Origin: Candidatus Pelearchaeum sp.
GTDB taxonomy: Archaea; Thermoproteota; Nitrososphaeria_A; Caldarchaeales; Caldarchaeaceae
Direction of reading: 5' to 3'
DNA length: 21,692 nt
Assembly (NCBI GenBank): GCA_015520425.1
Contig: WAQC01000115.1
Coordinates: 1 to 21,692, forward strand
The notes beneath the pieces were generated by a model, which ran no database searches, had not been told where the DNA came from, and saw nothing but the letters and a program-made list of their open reading frames with translations. The translations under genes were made by a program, and so were the position numbers. Below are positions 15,653 through 21,692 of the stretch, piece by piece. How positions within the stretch are numbered: the stretch's first letter is position 1; each line of letters opens with the position of its first letter.

Positions 15653-15946
15653 ATGTCCGAGGAGTCGGTTGTCCTTATCGGTAAAAAACCAGCGATGAAC
15701 TACGTGCTGGCCACGACGCTGCCACTCGCCGAAGGTAAGAAAGTAGTTCTGAAGGCGAGAGGCAGAGCCATCAGCAAAGCAGTTGATGTTGTAGAGGTCG
15801 TCCGCCGCAGATTCGTCCAGAACGCAGTAATTGAGCGCGTAAACATAGGCACGGAGGAGGGCAGGGTAGGCAACGACGGCAGGGCACGTAACGTCAGCAC
15901 GATAGAGATCGTCGTGGCGCCACCTAACCAGGCAAAGAAGAAGTAA
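15653..15946 (+). CDS. albA: Chromatin/RNA-binding protein Alba
   Basis: This 97-residue protein is an Alba-family DNA- and RNA-binding protein that forms dimers and coats archaeal chromatin. Landmarks are VLIGKKPAMNYVLA (residues 7-20, with Lys11 and Lys12 at the acetylation-site position of Sulfolobus Alba), LKARGRAISKAVDVVEVVRRRF (split here as the central basic helix, 33-54) and the C-terminal strand STIEIVV followed by a Lys tail. Length is standard. It has its own promoter and a hairpin/oligo-T terminator, as expected for a highly expressed single gene. Confidence 0.96.
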   Translation: MSEESVVLIGKKPAMNYVLATTLPLAEGKKVVLKARGRAISKAVDVVEVVRRRFVQNAVIERVNIGTEEGRVGNDGRARNVSTIEIVVAPPNQAKKK

Positions 15947-15958
15947 ACATCCAGCGAC

Positions 15959-15992
15959 GCGCCCAGGACAGCCTGGGGCGCATTCATTTTTT
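15959..15992 (+). terminator. Hairpin plus oligo-T terminator after alba
   Basis: Arms GCGCCCAGG (15959-15967) and CCTGGGGCGC (15972-15981) pair around an ACAG loop with a single bulged base; a T-rich run with six consecutive Ts (15987-15992) follows six bases downstream. Oligo-T alone can terminate in archaea; the strong GC stem could also protect the abundant alba mRNA from 3' exonucleases. Confidence 0.65.
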
Positions 15993-16034
15993 AATTATAT
16001 TTTACTTACCTAATTCCTAACATTTAGGGATGCT

Positions 16035-16907
16035 ATGAGTTTTGGTGCTGTGGTTAGAGATTCAACTGATGAGGATATAGAGAGGGCGTGTAAGCCTAGG
16101 TCCGTTAATTCGCGGAAAGGTGAGAATGGTGTTGTTCTTGTGGTTGGTGGGAGCTGGCTGTATCATGGCGCGCCCCTTTTAACGGCTCTAGCCGCGCTTA
16201 GGTCTGGTGTTGATTTGGTTTATGTGGCTGTTCCAGAGAAGGTGGCCACGCCCATAAGAGCCTATACGCCATCACTCATAGTCCTTCCTCTGCCTGATAT
16301 GAAGCTTACCAGTAAGGGGGTAAGTCGTATTAGAGCTGTCTTACAAGACGTTACGGCAGCGGCTATAGGGCCAGGCCTTGCTAGAGGCTCCGAGAAGGGG
16401 CTGATTAGGTTGATTGACCTCCTCATAGAGGGTGGGGTGCCGCTAACCCTAGACGCCACCGCTTTACACCCTGATATACTGCCCAAAGTTAGGAGCAGGC
16501 CCTGCATATTGACACCTCACGCTGGCGAGTTTAGAAGGGTATTTGGAAGAGATGCTGGTAGTACGTTGGATGAGCGCATCAAGTCTGTTCATGAAGAAGC
16601 GAAAAATAATGAATTAGTCATACTTTTGAAAGGTGTTGTTGATGTCATATCAGATGGCTCTATGGTGGTGTTGAATAAGGTTGGCTCACCAGCGATGACC
16701 GTCGGAGGCTCTGGCGATGTTTTATGCGGCCTCGCTGCAGGGTTGATGGCCCGCGCCGCTTCTCCATTTGAGGCAGCCATAGCTGCGGCTCGCGTTAATG
16801 GAATAGCTGGTGAGCGAGCTGCGCAGCTTAAAGGTATGCACATAACGCCAGAAGATATTATAAACGAGATTCCTAACGTTCTAAAACCCTATGACAAGCT
16901 AATCTAG
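16035..16907 (+). CDS. nnrD: ADP/ATP-dependent NAD(P)H-hydrate dehydratase (NnrD domain only)
   Basis: This 290-residue ribokinase-fold enzyme repairs hydrated NAD(P)H by ATP- or ADP-driven dehydration. Motifs include GENGVVLVVGGS (29-40), GPGL (112-115), LTPHAGEF (159-166), LLKGVVDVI (197-205) and the catalytic GGSGDVL loop (224-230, Asp228; usual form GGTGDVL). Many archaea and bacteria fuse this to an N-terminal epimerase (NnrE/YjeF-N) to give about 500 residues. Here only a short N-terminal extension of about 25 residues is present, so the epimerase must be encoded elsewhere or be absent. The ATG start is preceded by an AT-rich promoter region that follows the alba terminator. Confidence 0.9.
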   Translation: MSFGAVVRDSTDEDIERACKPRSVNSRKGENGVVLVVGGSWLYHGAPLLTALAALRSGVDLVYVAVPEKVATPIRAYTPSLIVLPLPDMKLTSKGVSRIRAVLQDVTAAAIGPGLARGSEKGLIRLIDLLIEGGVPLTLDATALHPDILPKVRSRPCILTPHAGEFRRVFGRDAGSTLDERIKSVHEEAKNNELVILLKGVVDVISDGSMVVLNKVGSPAMTVGGSGDVLCGLAAGLMARAASPFEAAIAAARVNGIAGERAAQLKGMHITPEDIINEIPNVLKPYDKLI

Positions 16908-16978
16908 AGCTATAGAAGGGGGAAATCCTTTTAGATGCCCAGATACATTTCTCAGGTAGATAGTGGGGAGACCTGTCT

Positions 16979-18193
16979 TTGCATATACGGCTAGGCCTGA
17001 TAGGTAAGACCAATACTGGGAAGACCACGTTCTTTAACGCGGCAACTTTACTCTCGGCCGAGGTCTCTACCTATCCCTTCACAACAAAGCAGCCAAACTA
17101 TGGCACCGCGTACGCGATAACCCCCTGCGTCTGCCGCGAGCTGGGTGTGAATGATAATCCCAGAAACTCTAAATGTGTAGAGGGATACCGCCACATACCG
17201 ATAGAGCTGATAGACCTGCCAGGGCTGATTAAGGGGGCGTGGGCTGGAAAGGGGCTAGGTAATCAGTTTCTAACTGTAGCGTCGCAGGCGGATGCGTTGC
17301 TTCATGTAGTAGATGCGTCGGGAAGCGTGGATGAGGAGGGAAGGCTTACTGAGCCTGGAAGCGGCAACCCACTTGCGGATGTTTATGATATAGAGGAGGA
17401 GCTCGTCATGTGGCTTACCAAGCTCATAGAGAAGCAGGACGACAAAATCATAAGAAACCTAAGGAGTGGGAAAAACATAGTCCAAAGCCTAGCCGACATA
17501 CTTCAGGGAGCACGCATAACGGAAGACCATATTCTACGTGCTCTTAAGACCTCTGGGCTGGAGGAGAAGGATTTTGAGAACTGGACACCTATTGATGATA
17601 AGAAATTCGCGGAAAACCTGTTGGAGGTGGCTAAGCCGACCATAATAGTTGCCAACAAAATGGACTTGGAGACAGCGCCCAAGAACTTTGAGATATTGAG
17701 GGACCAGCTCCCCAATAGGATAGTTATCCCCGCGAGCGCGGAGGCTGAGCTCACTCTCCGCAAAGCTGTCCAGAAAGGTCTCATAAAATACATTCCAGGC
17801 GAAGAGACGTTCACGATACTTGAGCCAGACCATCTTACTGATAAGCAGAAGTGGGCGCTTGATTTCATAGAAAGCAGAATACTCGGCGAATACATGCAGA
17901 CTGGTGTTCAATTCGCCATCAATGTTAGCATATTTAAGCTGTTGAGGATGAACGCGGTCTATCCAGTTTCGGACCCTGTTAAGTATGTGGATAAAGCGGG
18001 GAATGTTCTTCCTGATGTTTATCTGATGCCGCCTAATGCTACGGTTAGAGACCTGGCTAGGGCGATACACTCCGACTTGGAGAAGGGGCTGCTCTACGCT
18101 ATTGACGCTAGGACTGGGCTTAGGCTTCCTGGCGACTACCAGCTTAAGGATAGGGATGTTCTTACTATCGTCTCCGCTACTCGCCGAGGCTAG
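16979..18193 (+). CDS. YchF/Obg-related GTPase with C-terminal TGS domain
   Basis: The 404-residue protein is an archaeal member of the Obg/YchF translation-factor GTPases. G1 is GKTNTGKTT (9-17), switch region TYPFTT lies near 31-36, G3 is DLPGL (79-83) and G4 is NKMD (226-229). A helical insertion (about 130-215) lies between G3 and G4. The last 80 residues (VYPVSDP... to VLTIVSATRRG) form a TGS domain. Such proteins bind ribosomes; the exact role is not settled. The start is TTG 16979 with GGGGAG about 8 nt upstream, which decides it. Its stop overlaps the convergent DUF35 gene by 4 nt. Confidence 0.92.
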   Translation: MHIRLGLIGKTNTGKTTFFNAATLLSAEVSTYPFTTKQPNYGTAYAITPCVCRELGVNDNPRNSKCVEGYRHIPIELIDLPGLIKGAWAGKGLGNQFLTVASQADALLHVVDASGSVDEEGRLTEPGSGNPLADVYDIEEELVMWLTKLIEKQDDKIIRNLRSGKNIVQSLADILQGARITEDHILRALKTSGLEEKDFENWTPIDDKKFAENLLEVAKPTIIVANKMDLETAPKNFEILRDQLPNRIVIPASAEAELTLRKAVQKGLIKYIPGEETFTILEPDHLTDKQKWALDFIESRILGEYMQTGVQFAINVSIFKLLRMNAVYPVSDPVKYVDKAGNVLPDVYLMPPNATVRDLARAIHSDLEKGLLYAIDARTGLRLPGDYQLKDRDVLTIVSATRRG

Positions 18194-18726
18194 GCTGGCT
18201 CTAGGTAGTATGAGAAGAAGCCCTCAGGCTCGCGCCGCTTAACCACAAGCCTGACCTTCATCCCTGGCTTAACCTCATCAGGCTTGTCGGTGCTAAGCCA
18301 GCAGAGTATGTTGAAGCCCTCGCTCATACGCGCTATCGCCACGATATAGTCTGGGTAGTGGATAAAGCTAAGCGGCTTAACGTTTATCTTAGTGAATGTC
18401 AGTATCTCCCCTTCTCCCTTAACCTCCACCCACTCCAAGTTCTCATCCATACAGGCGGGACAATCTGCTTGTGGCGGGAAGTAGTATATTCCCTTCACAG
18501 GACAGCGCGTGGCGTATATCTTCCCCTCGCGGAGGCCGTCAAAGAACTTCTTAATCCTCTTCACGGGGATTAGATACTTGAGACGCATCTCGCGGACATC
18601 AACCCACAGGGGGTCGCCTGTCTTCTCTTCAGGGACTATCGGCAGCCCCTCATTCTTCATGAGCTCCTCTACATACTTGAGCCACTGATTTACCATCTGC
18701 TCTATCTGCTCGCGCGACTGGGCCAT
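18190..18726 (-). CDS. DUF35 OB-fold acyl-CoA-associated protein with degenerate zinc ribbon
   Basis: The 178-residue protein is the DUF35 partner commonly found with SCP-x-type thiolases. A rubredoxin-like ribbon, TRCPVKGIYYFPPQADCPAC (73-92), has Cys75, Cys89 and Cys92 but Lys78 where the usual second Cys sits. The OB-fold follows (about 98-178: EGEILTFTKIN, DYIVAIARM, VKPGMKVRLV). An N-terminal extension of about 50 residues precedes the usual helix-ribbon unit. In archaeal thiolase/HMG-CoA synthase complexes the DUF35 subunit bridges the enzymes and binds CoA. It lies 7 bp downstream of the thiolase gene, as an operon. Confidence 0.9.
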   Translation of the reverse strand: MAQSREQIEQMVNQWLKYVEELMKNEGLPIVPEEKTGDPLWVDVREMRLKYLIPVKRIKKFFDGLREGKIYATRCPVKGIYYFPPQADCPACMDENLEWVEVKGEGEILTFTKINVKPLSFIHYPDYIVAIARMSEGFNILCWLSTDKPDEVKPGMKVRLVVKRREPEGFFSYYLEPA

Positions 18727-18733
18727 CTTCCCC

Positions 18734-19924
18734 CTACCCTGTCGGAGGTTTGTCCAGAGTGTATATCGTTATGTATGCGTAGTGGCCTGTTCCTCCTATG
18801 TTGTGGGCTATGGCCCAGCCCCGTTTTATGTCAGCCTGCCTCTCAGGCGGGTTCTGCTGCCTTAGCTGCTTCGTAAGCTCCGCGGCCATGCTAACACCAG
18901 TAGCTCCTATTGGATGGCCCTTGGCCTTGAGGCCGCCGTCCAGGTTTACGGGAATTCTCCCACCCTTATACGTCTCGCCCTCGCGCGCAAGAGCGTATCC
19001 CTGGCCCCGCTCAACAAACCCAAGGTCTTCATACGCCAATATCTCTGCTATTGTGAAGCAGTCATGAACCTCGGCAACGTCAAAGTATTTGTAGGCTTTA
19101 TCGCGCTCCACTCCTGCCCGCTTATACGCTTCTTCAGCAGCTTTTACAGCAGAATCTAAGCTCAGGAAGTTGCTGCGCTTGCTTAGGTTTGATGTCCCCG
19201 TAGCTACTGCCTGCGTTCTAATCCACACAGGCGTGTCGGTCAGTTTCCTAGCTATCTTCTCAGAGGCTATGACAACAGCTGCCGCTCCATCTGTTTGGGG
19301 GCTGCAGTCAAATAGTTTGAGCGGCCAAGCGACGTAGCGGGACTTCATAACATCATCTATCGTTATGCGTTTGTGGAAGTGGGCGTGTGGATTAAGGTCG
19401 GCGTAGTAGTGGTTCTTCACGGCTATCGCGGCTAAGTCCTCTTCCTTAGCGCCGTATCTATGGAGGTATGCGGTTGCGTACATCGCGTAATAGCCTGGGA
19501 ATGTTAGGCCGAACTGCTCAAACTCCCAGAAGAAGTTTCCAGCCCTGCCTATCATCTCCACCACTTGCAGGTTTGTTGATTCGCTCATCTTCTCCACGCC
19601 TACTGCCAGCGCTATGTCCGCCTGCCCAGACGCTACTGTCTGGTATGCCGCTCTGACAGCGGCGCTACCAGATGCGCATGCTGCCTCTACTCTTATGCTG
19701 CCCGCTGGACATAGGTCTGAATACTCGCTTATCACCACCGCAGGTAGTGGGTCGGAGCTCCATCTACCCGTGTTCCCCACAGCTACGAACTGAACATCCC
19801 GCTGTGTTATCCCAGCGTCTTGGAGGGCCTCTTTTATGGCCTCCCAGGCCAGCTCCTGAAGCTGCTTATCTGTTGCTCTGCCGAATTTTGTATGACCAAC
19901 ACCAACTATTGCGGCGTTTACCAA
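18734..19924 (-). CDS. Thiolase (SCP-x / acetyl-CoA acetyltransferase family)
   Basis: This 396-residue enzyme has the thiolase catalytic set: nucleophile Cys83 in EAACASGSAA, His287 in EVHDCFTIAE, and His337 in GGLKAKGHPIGATG. Length is normal for the SCP-x/archaeal branch. It could condense acetyl-CoA (for mevalonate) or cleave beta-ketoacyl-CoA. No HMG-CoA synthase is next to it, so the mevalonate role, known for archaeal thiolase-DUF35-HMGCS complexes, is not proven. The start is TTG 19924, with AGGTG about 10 nt upstream. A TATA box at 19959-19968 would give a leader of about 13 nt. The DUF35 gene follows after 7 bp. Confidence 0.93.
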   Translation of the reverse strand: MVNAAIVGVGHTKFGRATDKQLQELAWEAIKEALQDAGITQRDVQFVAVGNTGRWSSDPLPAVVISEYSDLCPAGSIRVEAACASGSAAVRAAYQTVASGQADIALAVGVEKMSESTNLQVVEMIGRAGNFFWEFEQFGLTFPGYYAMYATAYLHRYGAKEEDLAAIAVKNHYYADLNPHAHFHKRITIDDVMKSRYVAWPLKLFDCSPQTDGAAAVVIASEKIARKLTDTPVWIRTQAVATGTSNLSKRSNFLSLDSAVKAAEEAYKRAGVERDKAYKYFDVAEVHDCFTIAEILAYEDLGFVERGQGYALAREGETYKGGRIPVNLDGGLKAKGHPIGATGVSMAAELTKQLRQQNPPERQADIKRGWAIAHNIGGTGHYAYITIYTLDKPPTG

Positions 19925-19956
19925 AGGGTTAGCACCTGTTGCCCAGTCTGTAAAGT

Positions 19957-19969
19957 AGCTTATTTAGGT
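19957..19969. promoter_or_regulatory. Shared TATA box for the thiolase and HAD phosphatase genes
   Basis: AGCTTATTTAGG reads CCTAAATAAGCT leftward. Centred near 19963, it predicts start sites near 19937 (thiolase, short leader with AGGTG) and 19989 (HAD gene), the latter excluding the most upstream in-frame TTG at 19983. Confidence 0.45.
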
Positions 19970-20003
19970 TTCTTAGAATTCCTTGTATGTGGTTGTTCTA
20001 GGG

Positions 20004-20666
20004 ATGAGGGCGCAGCTTAGGCCAGCAGTTGTCGTATTTGACTTAGACGGCACACTAATAGTTTTCAAGCTTAATGTCCGCGCTGCCAAGCAGAGGATAA
20101 TACAACGGCTTAAAGAGCTTGGTCTTAATACTCAAGGCATAACAGCCGATGATAGCGTACAGAGCATAATAACAAAGACGTTGGGGAATAATAGTGGTGT
20201 AGAGCGTGAGTTTGTTAGGAGAGAGGTTCTTGATGTTATGAAAGAATTTGAGATTAATGCTTCTGCGGTCGCGGAACCACGTGAGGGAGCTGCGTATGTT
20301 CTTCAGGAGCTTAAGAAAAGGGGATACCGAGTTGCTGTTGCTACGAACACGCATCGTGATGCAGCTTTGCGTGCACTGGAGAGAAGCGGCCTACTCAGCG
20401 ATATAGACTTCTTAGCTACTCGTGATGATGTGGAGAACCTTAAACCGCGTGGCGATATTTTGCGCCATCTCTTAGAGAGGCTTAACGTCAAGCCGCATGA
20501 TGCGCTCTATATAGGAGATAGTATTCACGATATGCAGGCCGCGGCCGAGGCTGGGGTTCCGTTCATAGGCATAGAGGGAGGCATACATCCTGGTAAAGAG
20601 CTTCAACGAGGCTCCATACTCCCAGTATTAAAAGAGCTACACGGCCTGCTGGACTATCTGGCGTAG
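20004..20666 (+). CDS. HAD-superfamily phosphatase (phosphoglycolate-phosphatase-like)
   Basis: About 220 residues from ATG 20004. Motif I is FDLDGTL with nucleophile Asp13 and Asp15; motif II is VATNTHRD; motif III Lys lies in NLKPRGD; motif IV is YIGDSIHDMQAA. A helical cap of about 75 residues sits between motifs I and II, as in the Gph/PGMB group. It likely hydrolyses a small phosphorylated metabolite such as phosphoglycolate, but sequence does not fix the substrate. The frame is open upstream to TTG 19983 and GTG 19989; ATG 20004 is chosen because the TATA box at 19959-19968 would start transcription near 19989. Confidence 0.85.
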   Translation: MRAQLRPAVVVFDLDGTLIVFKLNVRAAKQRIIQRLKELGLNTQGITADDSVQSIITKTLGNNSGVEREFVRREVLDVMKEFEINASAVAEPREGAAYVLQELKKRGYRVAVATNTHRDAALRALERSGLLSDIDFLATRDDVENLKPRGDILRHLLERLNVKPHDALYIGDSIHDMQAAAEAGVPFIGIEGGIHPGKELQRGSILPVLKELHGLLDYLA

Positions 20667-20728
20667 CTCCAGCATATTCTTCAAACTTTTAACACGGTTC
20701 CCAACACTATCTCTAAAGGGAGTAAGCG

Positions 20729-21692
20729 TTGAAGATAATCCCTGATACCAGCGTCATAATTAATGGTAAGATTACAGAGCTGTTGGAAAGGGGCGAGGTC
20801 AAGGATGCTGAGATAGTCATCCCCATAGCTGTCGTTGATGAGTTGCAGGCTCAGGCTTCAAAGAAGCGTGAGACTGGGTTTATTGGGCTTAATGAGCTCA
20901 AGAAGCTGCGTGAGCTTGCTCTTGATAAGAACGTTGAGTTAAGGTTTTCTGGGGAGCGCCCCAGCCTGGAGGATATAAAGCTCGCGCGGAGCGGTAGGAT
21001 AGACGCGCTCATACGCGATGTGGCCAAGAACGAGAAAGGAACATTATACACATCGGATTACGTCCAGGCGCTGGTTGCGGAGGCTGAAGGGATAGAGGTC
21101 CGCTACTTCCCCCCAGACGAGCTTCCAGCATCTCTATCATTTGAAAACCTCTTCACACCCGATACGTTGAGCCTGCACTTCAAGGAGGGCGCGCCACCAT
21201 ACGCCAAGAGGGGCAGGCCTGGGAAGTTTGAGCTGGTCAGGTTGAGAGATGAACCCTTATCGGCGGAGGAGCTGAACAACATAATCAAGGAAATCACAGA
21301 GAGGGCGCGGGTAGCCAGCGAGGGAGGTGTGGAGATAATGAGGAGCGGCGCTCTTGTCGCGCAACTCGGCTCATACCGAATAGCGATAGCAAGGCCGCCA
21401 TTCTCGGATGGGCTTGAGGTCACAGTAGTCAGGCCTATAGTAAAGCTACGTCTAGAAGATTATAGACTATCAAGCAAGCTGATGAAACGGCTCAAAGAAC
21501 GCGCTGAGGGAATACTGATATCAGGCCCTCCTGGGAGCGGGAAATCAACATTCGCCGCGAGCCTAGCTGAGTTCTATAGCCGCCAGGGGAAGATAGTCAA
21601 GACTCTTGAATCCCCACGTGACCTGCAGGTTCCTCCTGAGATAACGCAGTACGCTCCTCTTGAGGGTGATTTTGAGAAGACCGCCGAGATAC
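20729..21692 (+). CDS. PIN-domain ATPase (PINA-like), N-terminal 321 residues, cut by window end
   Basis: The frame starts at TTG 20729, six bases after GGGAG, and stays open to the window end. The N-terminal PIN domain begins KIIPDTSVIING with Asp6, and has Glu38 (VVDELQ), Asp92 (RIDALI) and Asp110 (TSDYVQ) as likely metal-binding acids. A linker of about 100 residues follows, including a basic KRGRPGKFELVR segment. The P-loop GPPGSGKST (266-274) opens a VirB11-like ATPase domain, cut at residue 321. The archaeal PINA family (PIN, ATPase, then KH) is known in Sulfolobus as a hexameric ATPase acting on Holliday junctions with Hjc. The C-terminal part, including any KH domain, lies outside. 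Confidence 0.88.
   Translation, partial: MKIIPDTSVIINGKITELLERGEVKDAEIVIPIAVVDELQAQASKKRETGFIGLNELKKLRELALDKNVELRFSGERPSLEDIKLARSGRIDALIRDVAKNEKGTLYTSDYVQALVAEAEGIEVRYFPPDELPASLSFENLFTPDTLSLHFKEGAPPYAKRGRPGKFELVRLRDEPLSAEELNNIIKEITERARVASEGGVEIMRSGALVAQLGSYRIAIARPPFSDGLEVTVVRPIVKLRLEDYRLSSKLMKRLKERAEGILISGPPGSGKSTFAASLAEFYSRQGKIVKTLESPRDLQVPPEITQYAPLEGDFEKTAEI

Noticed and set aside
17534..18070. Leftward 178-codon frame inside the GTPase gene
   Set aside because: It is antisense to the G4 motif and TGS domain of an intact GTPase.
19983..20003. Upstream TTG start for the HAD phosphatase
   Set aside because: It lies only 20 nt from the likely TATA box, ahead of the predicted transcription start; ATG 20004 gives the usual short lead-in to the FDLDGTL motif.
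1..21692. Defence, CRISPR, toxin-antitoxin or mobile system
   Set aside because: The only PIN domain is fused to an ATPase (PINA-like), not a VapC toxin with antitoxin. No repeats, transposase or integrase are present.

Overview
The window is a gene-dense piece (21.7 kb) of an archaeal chromosome. Alba, an ATP-dependent DNA ligase with an archaeal motif set, an archaeal-type S/H/D signal peptidase, a presenilin-like protease, MptA, MptE, beta-RFAP synthase and a PIN-domain ATPase are all archaeal markers. Many starts are TTG or GTG, and TATA-like boxes lie about 26 nt upstream of start codons, which suggests leaderless transcripts. Together these point to a TACK-type archaeon (Aigarchaeota/Thaumarchaeota/Bathyarchaeota side) that owns a tetrahydromethanopterin-type C1 carrier. 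The phylum is an inference. No tRNA, rRNA, CRISPR, IS element or phage gene was seen, and no gap longer than about 120 bp lacks a gene.

Region by region. 1-2254: methanopterin genes. mptE (cut by the window edge) and mptA run leftward as an overlapping pair, divergent from beta-RFAP synthase. 2342-4732: DNA ligase, then an unrecognised coiled-coil protein. 4840-8141: a 913-residue secreted, membrane-anchored protein made of about ten beta-sandwich repeats, followed 5 bp later by signal peptidase I. 8110-9342: a small zinc-finger membrane protein divergent from endonuclease IV. 9349-10850: a leftward CitG-like/DUF447 operon that may belong to the same cofactor pathway as the first region. 10920-13408: a DppB/DppC permease pair without its ATPases or binding protein. 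13418-15587: a presenilin-like protease divergent from a Trm112-like protein and a short FAD-type protein. 15653-18193: Alba with a hairpin terminator, NAD(P)HX dehydratase and a YchF/Obg-type GTPase with TGS domain. 18190-19924: a thiolase plus its DUF35 partner. 20004-end: a HAD phosphatase and a PIN-ATPase cut by the window end.

Three threads stand out. First, five genes in two clusters fit pterin C1-carrier synthesis, and the CitG-like protein is a plausible candidate for a ribosyl-transfer step. Second, the repeat protein and its signal peptidase look like a surface-protein operon. Third, several divergent gene pairs appear to share one near-palindromic TATA box, which also settles some start codons. 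I found no defence or mobile system.
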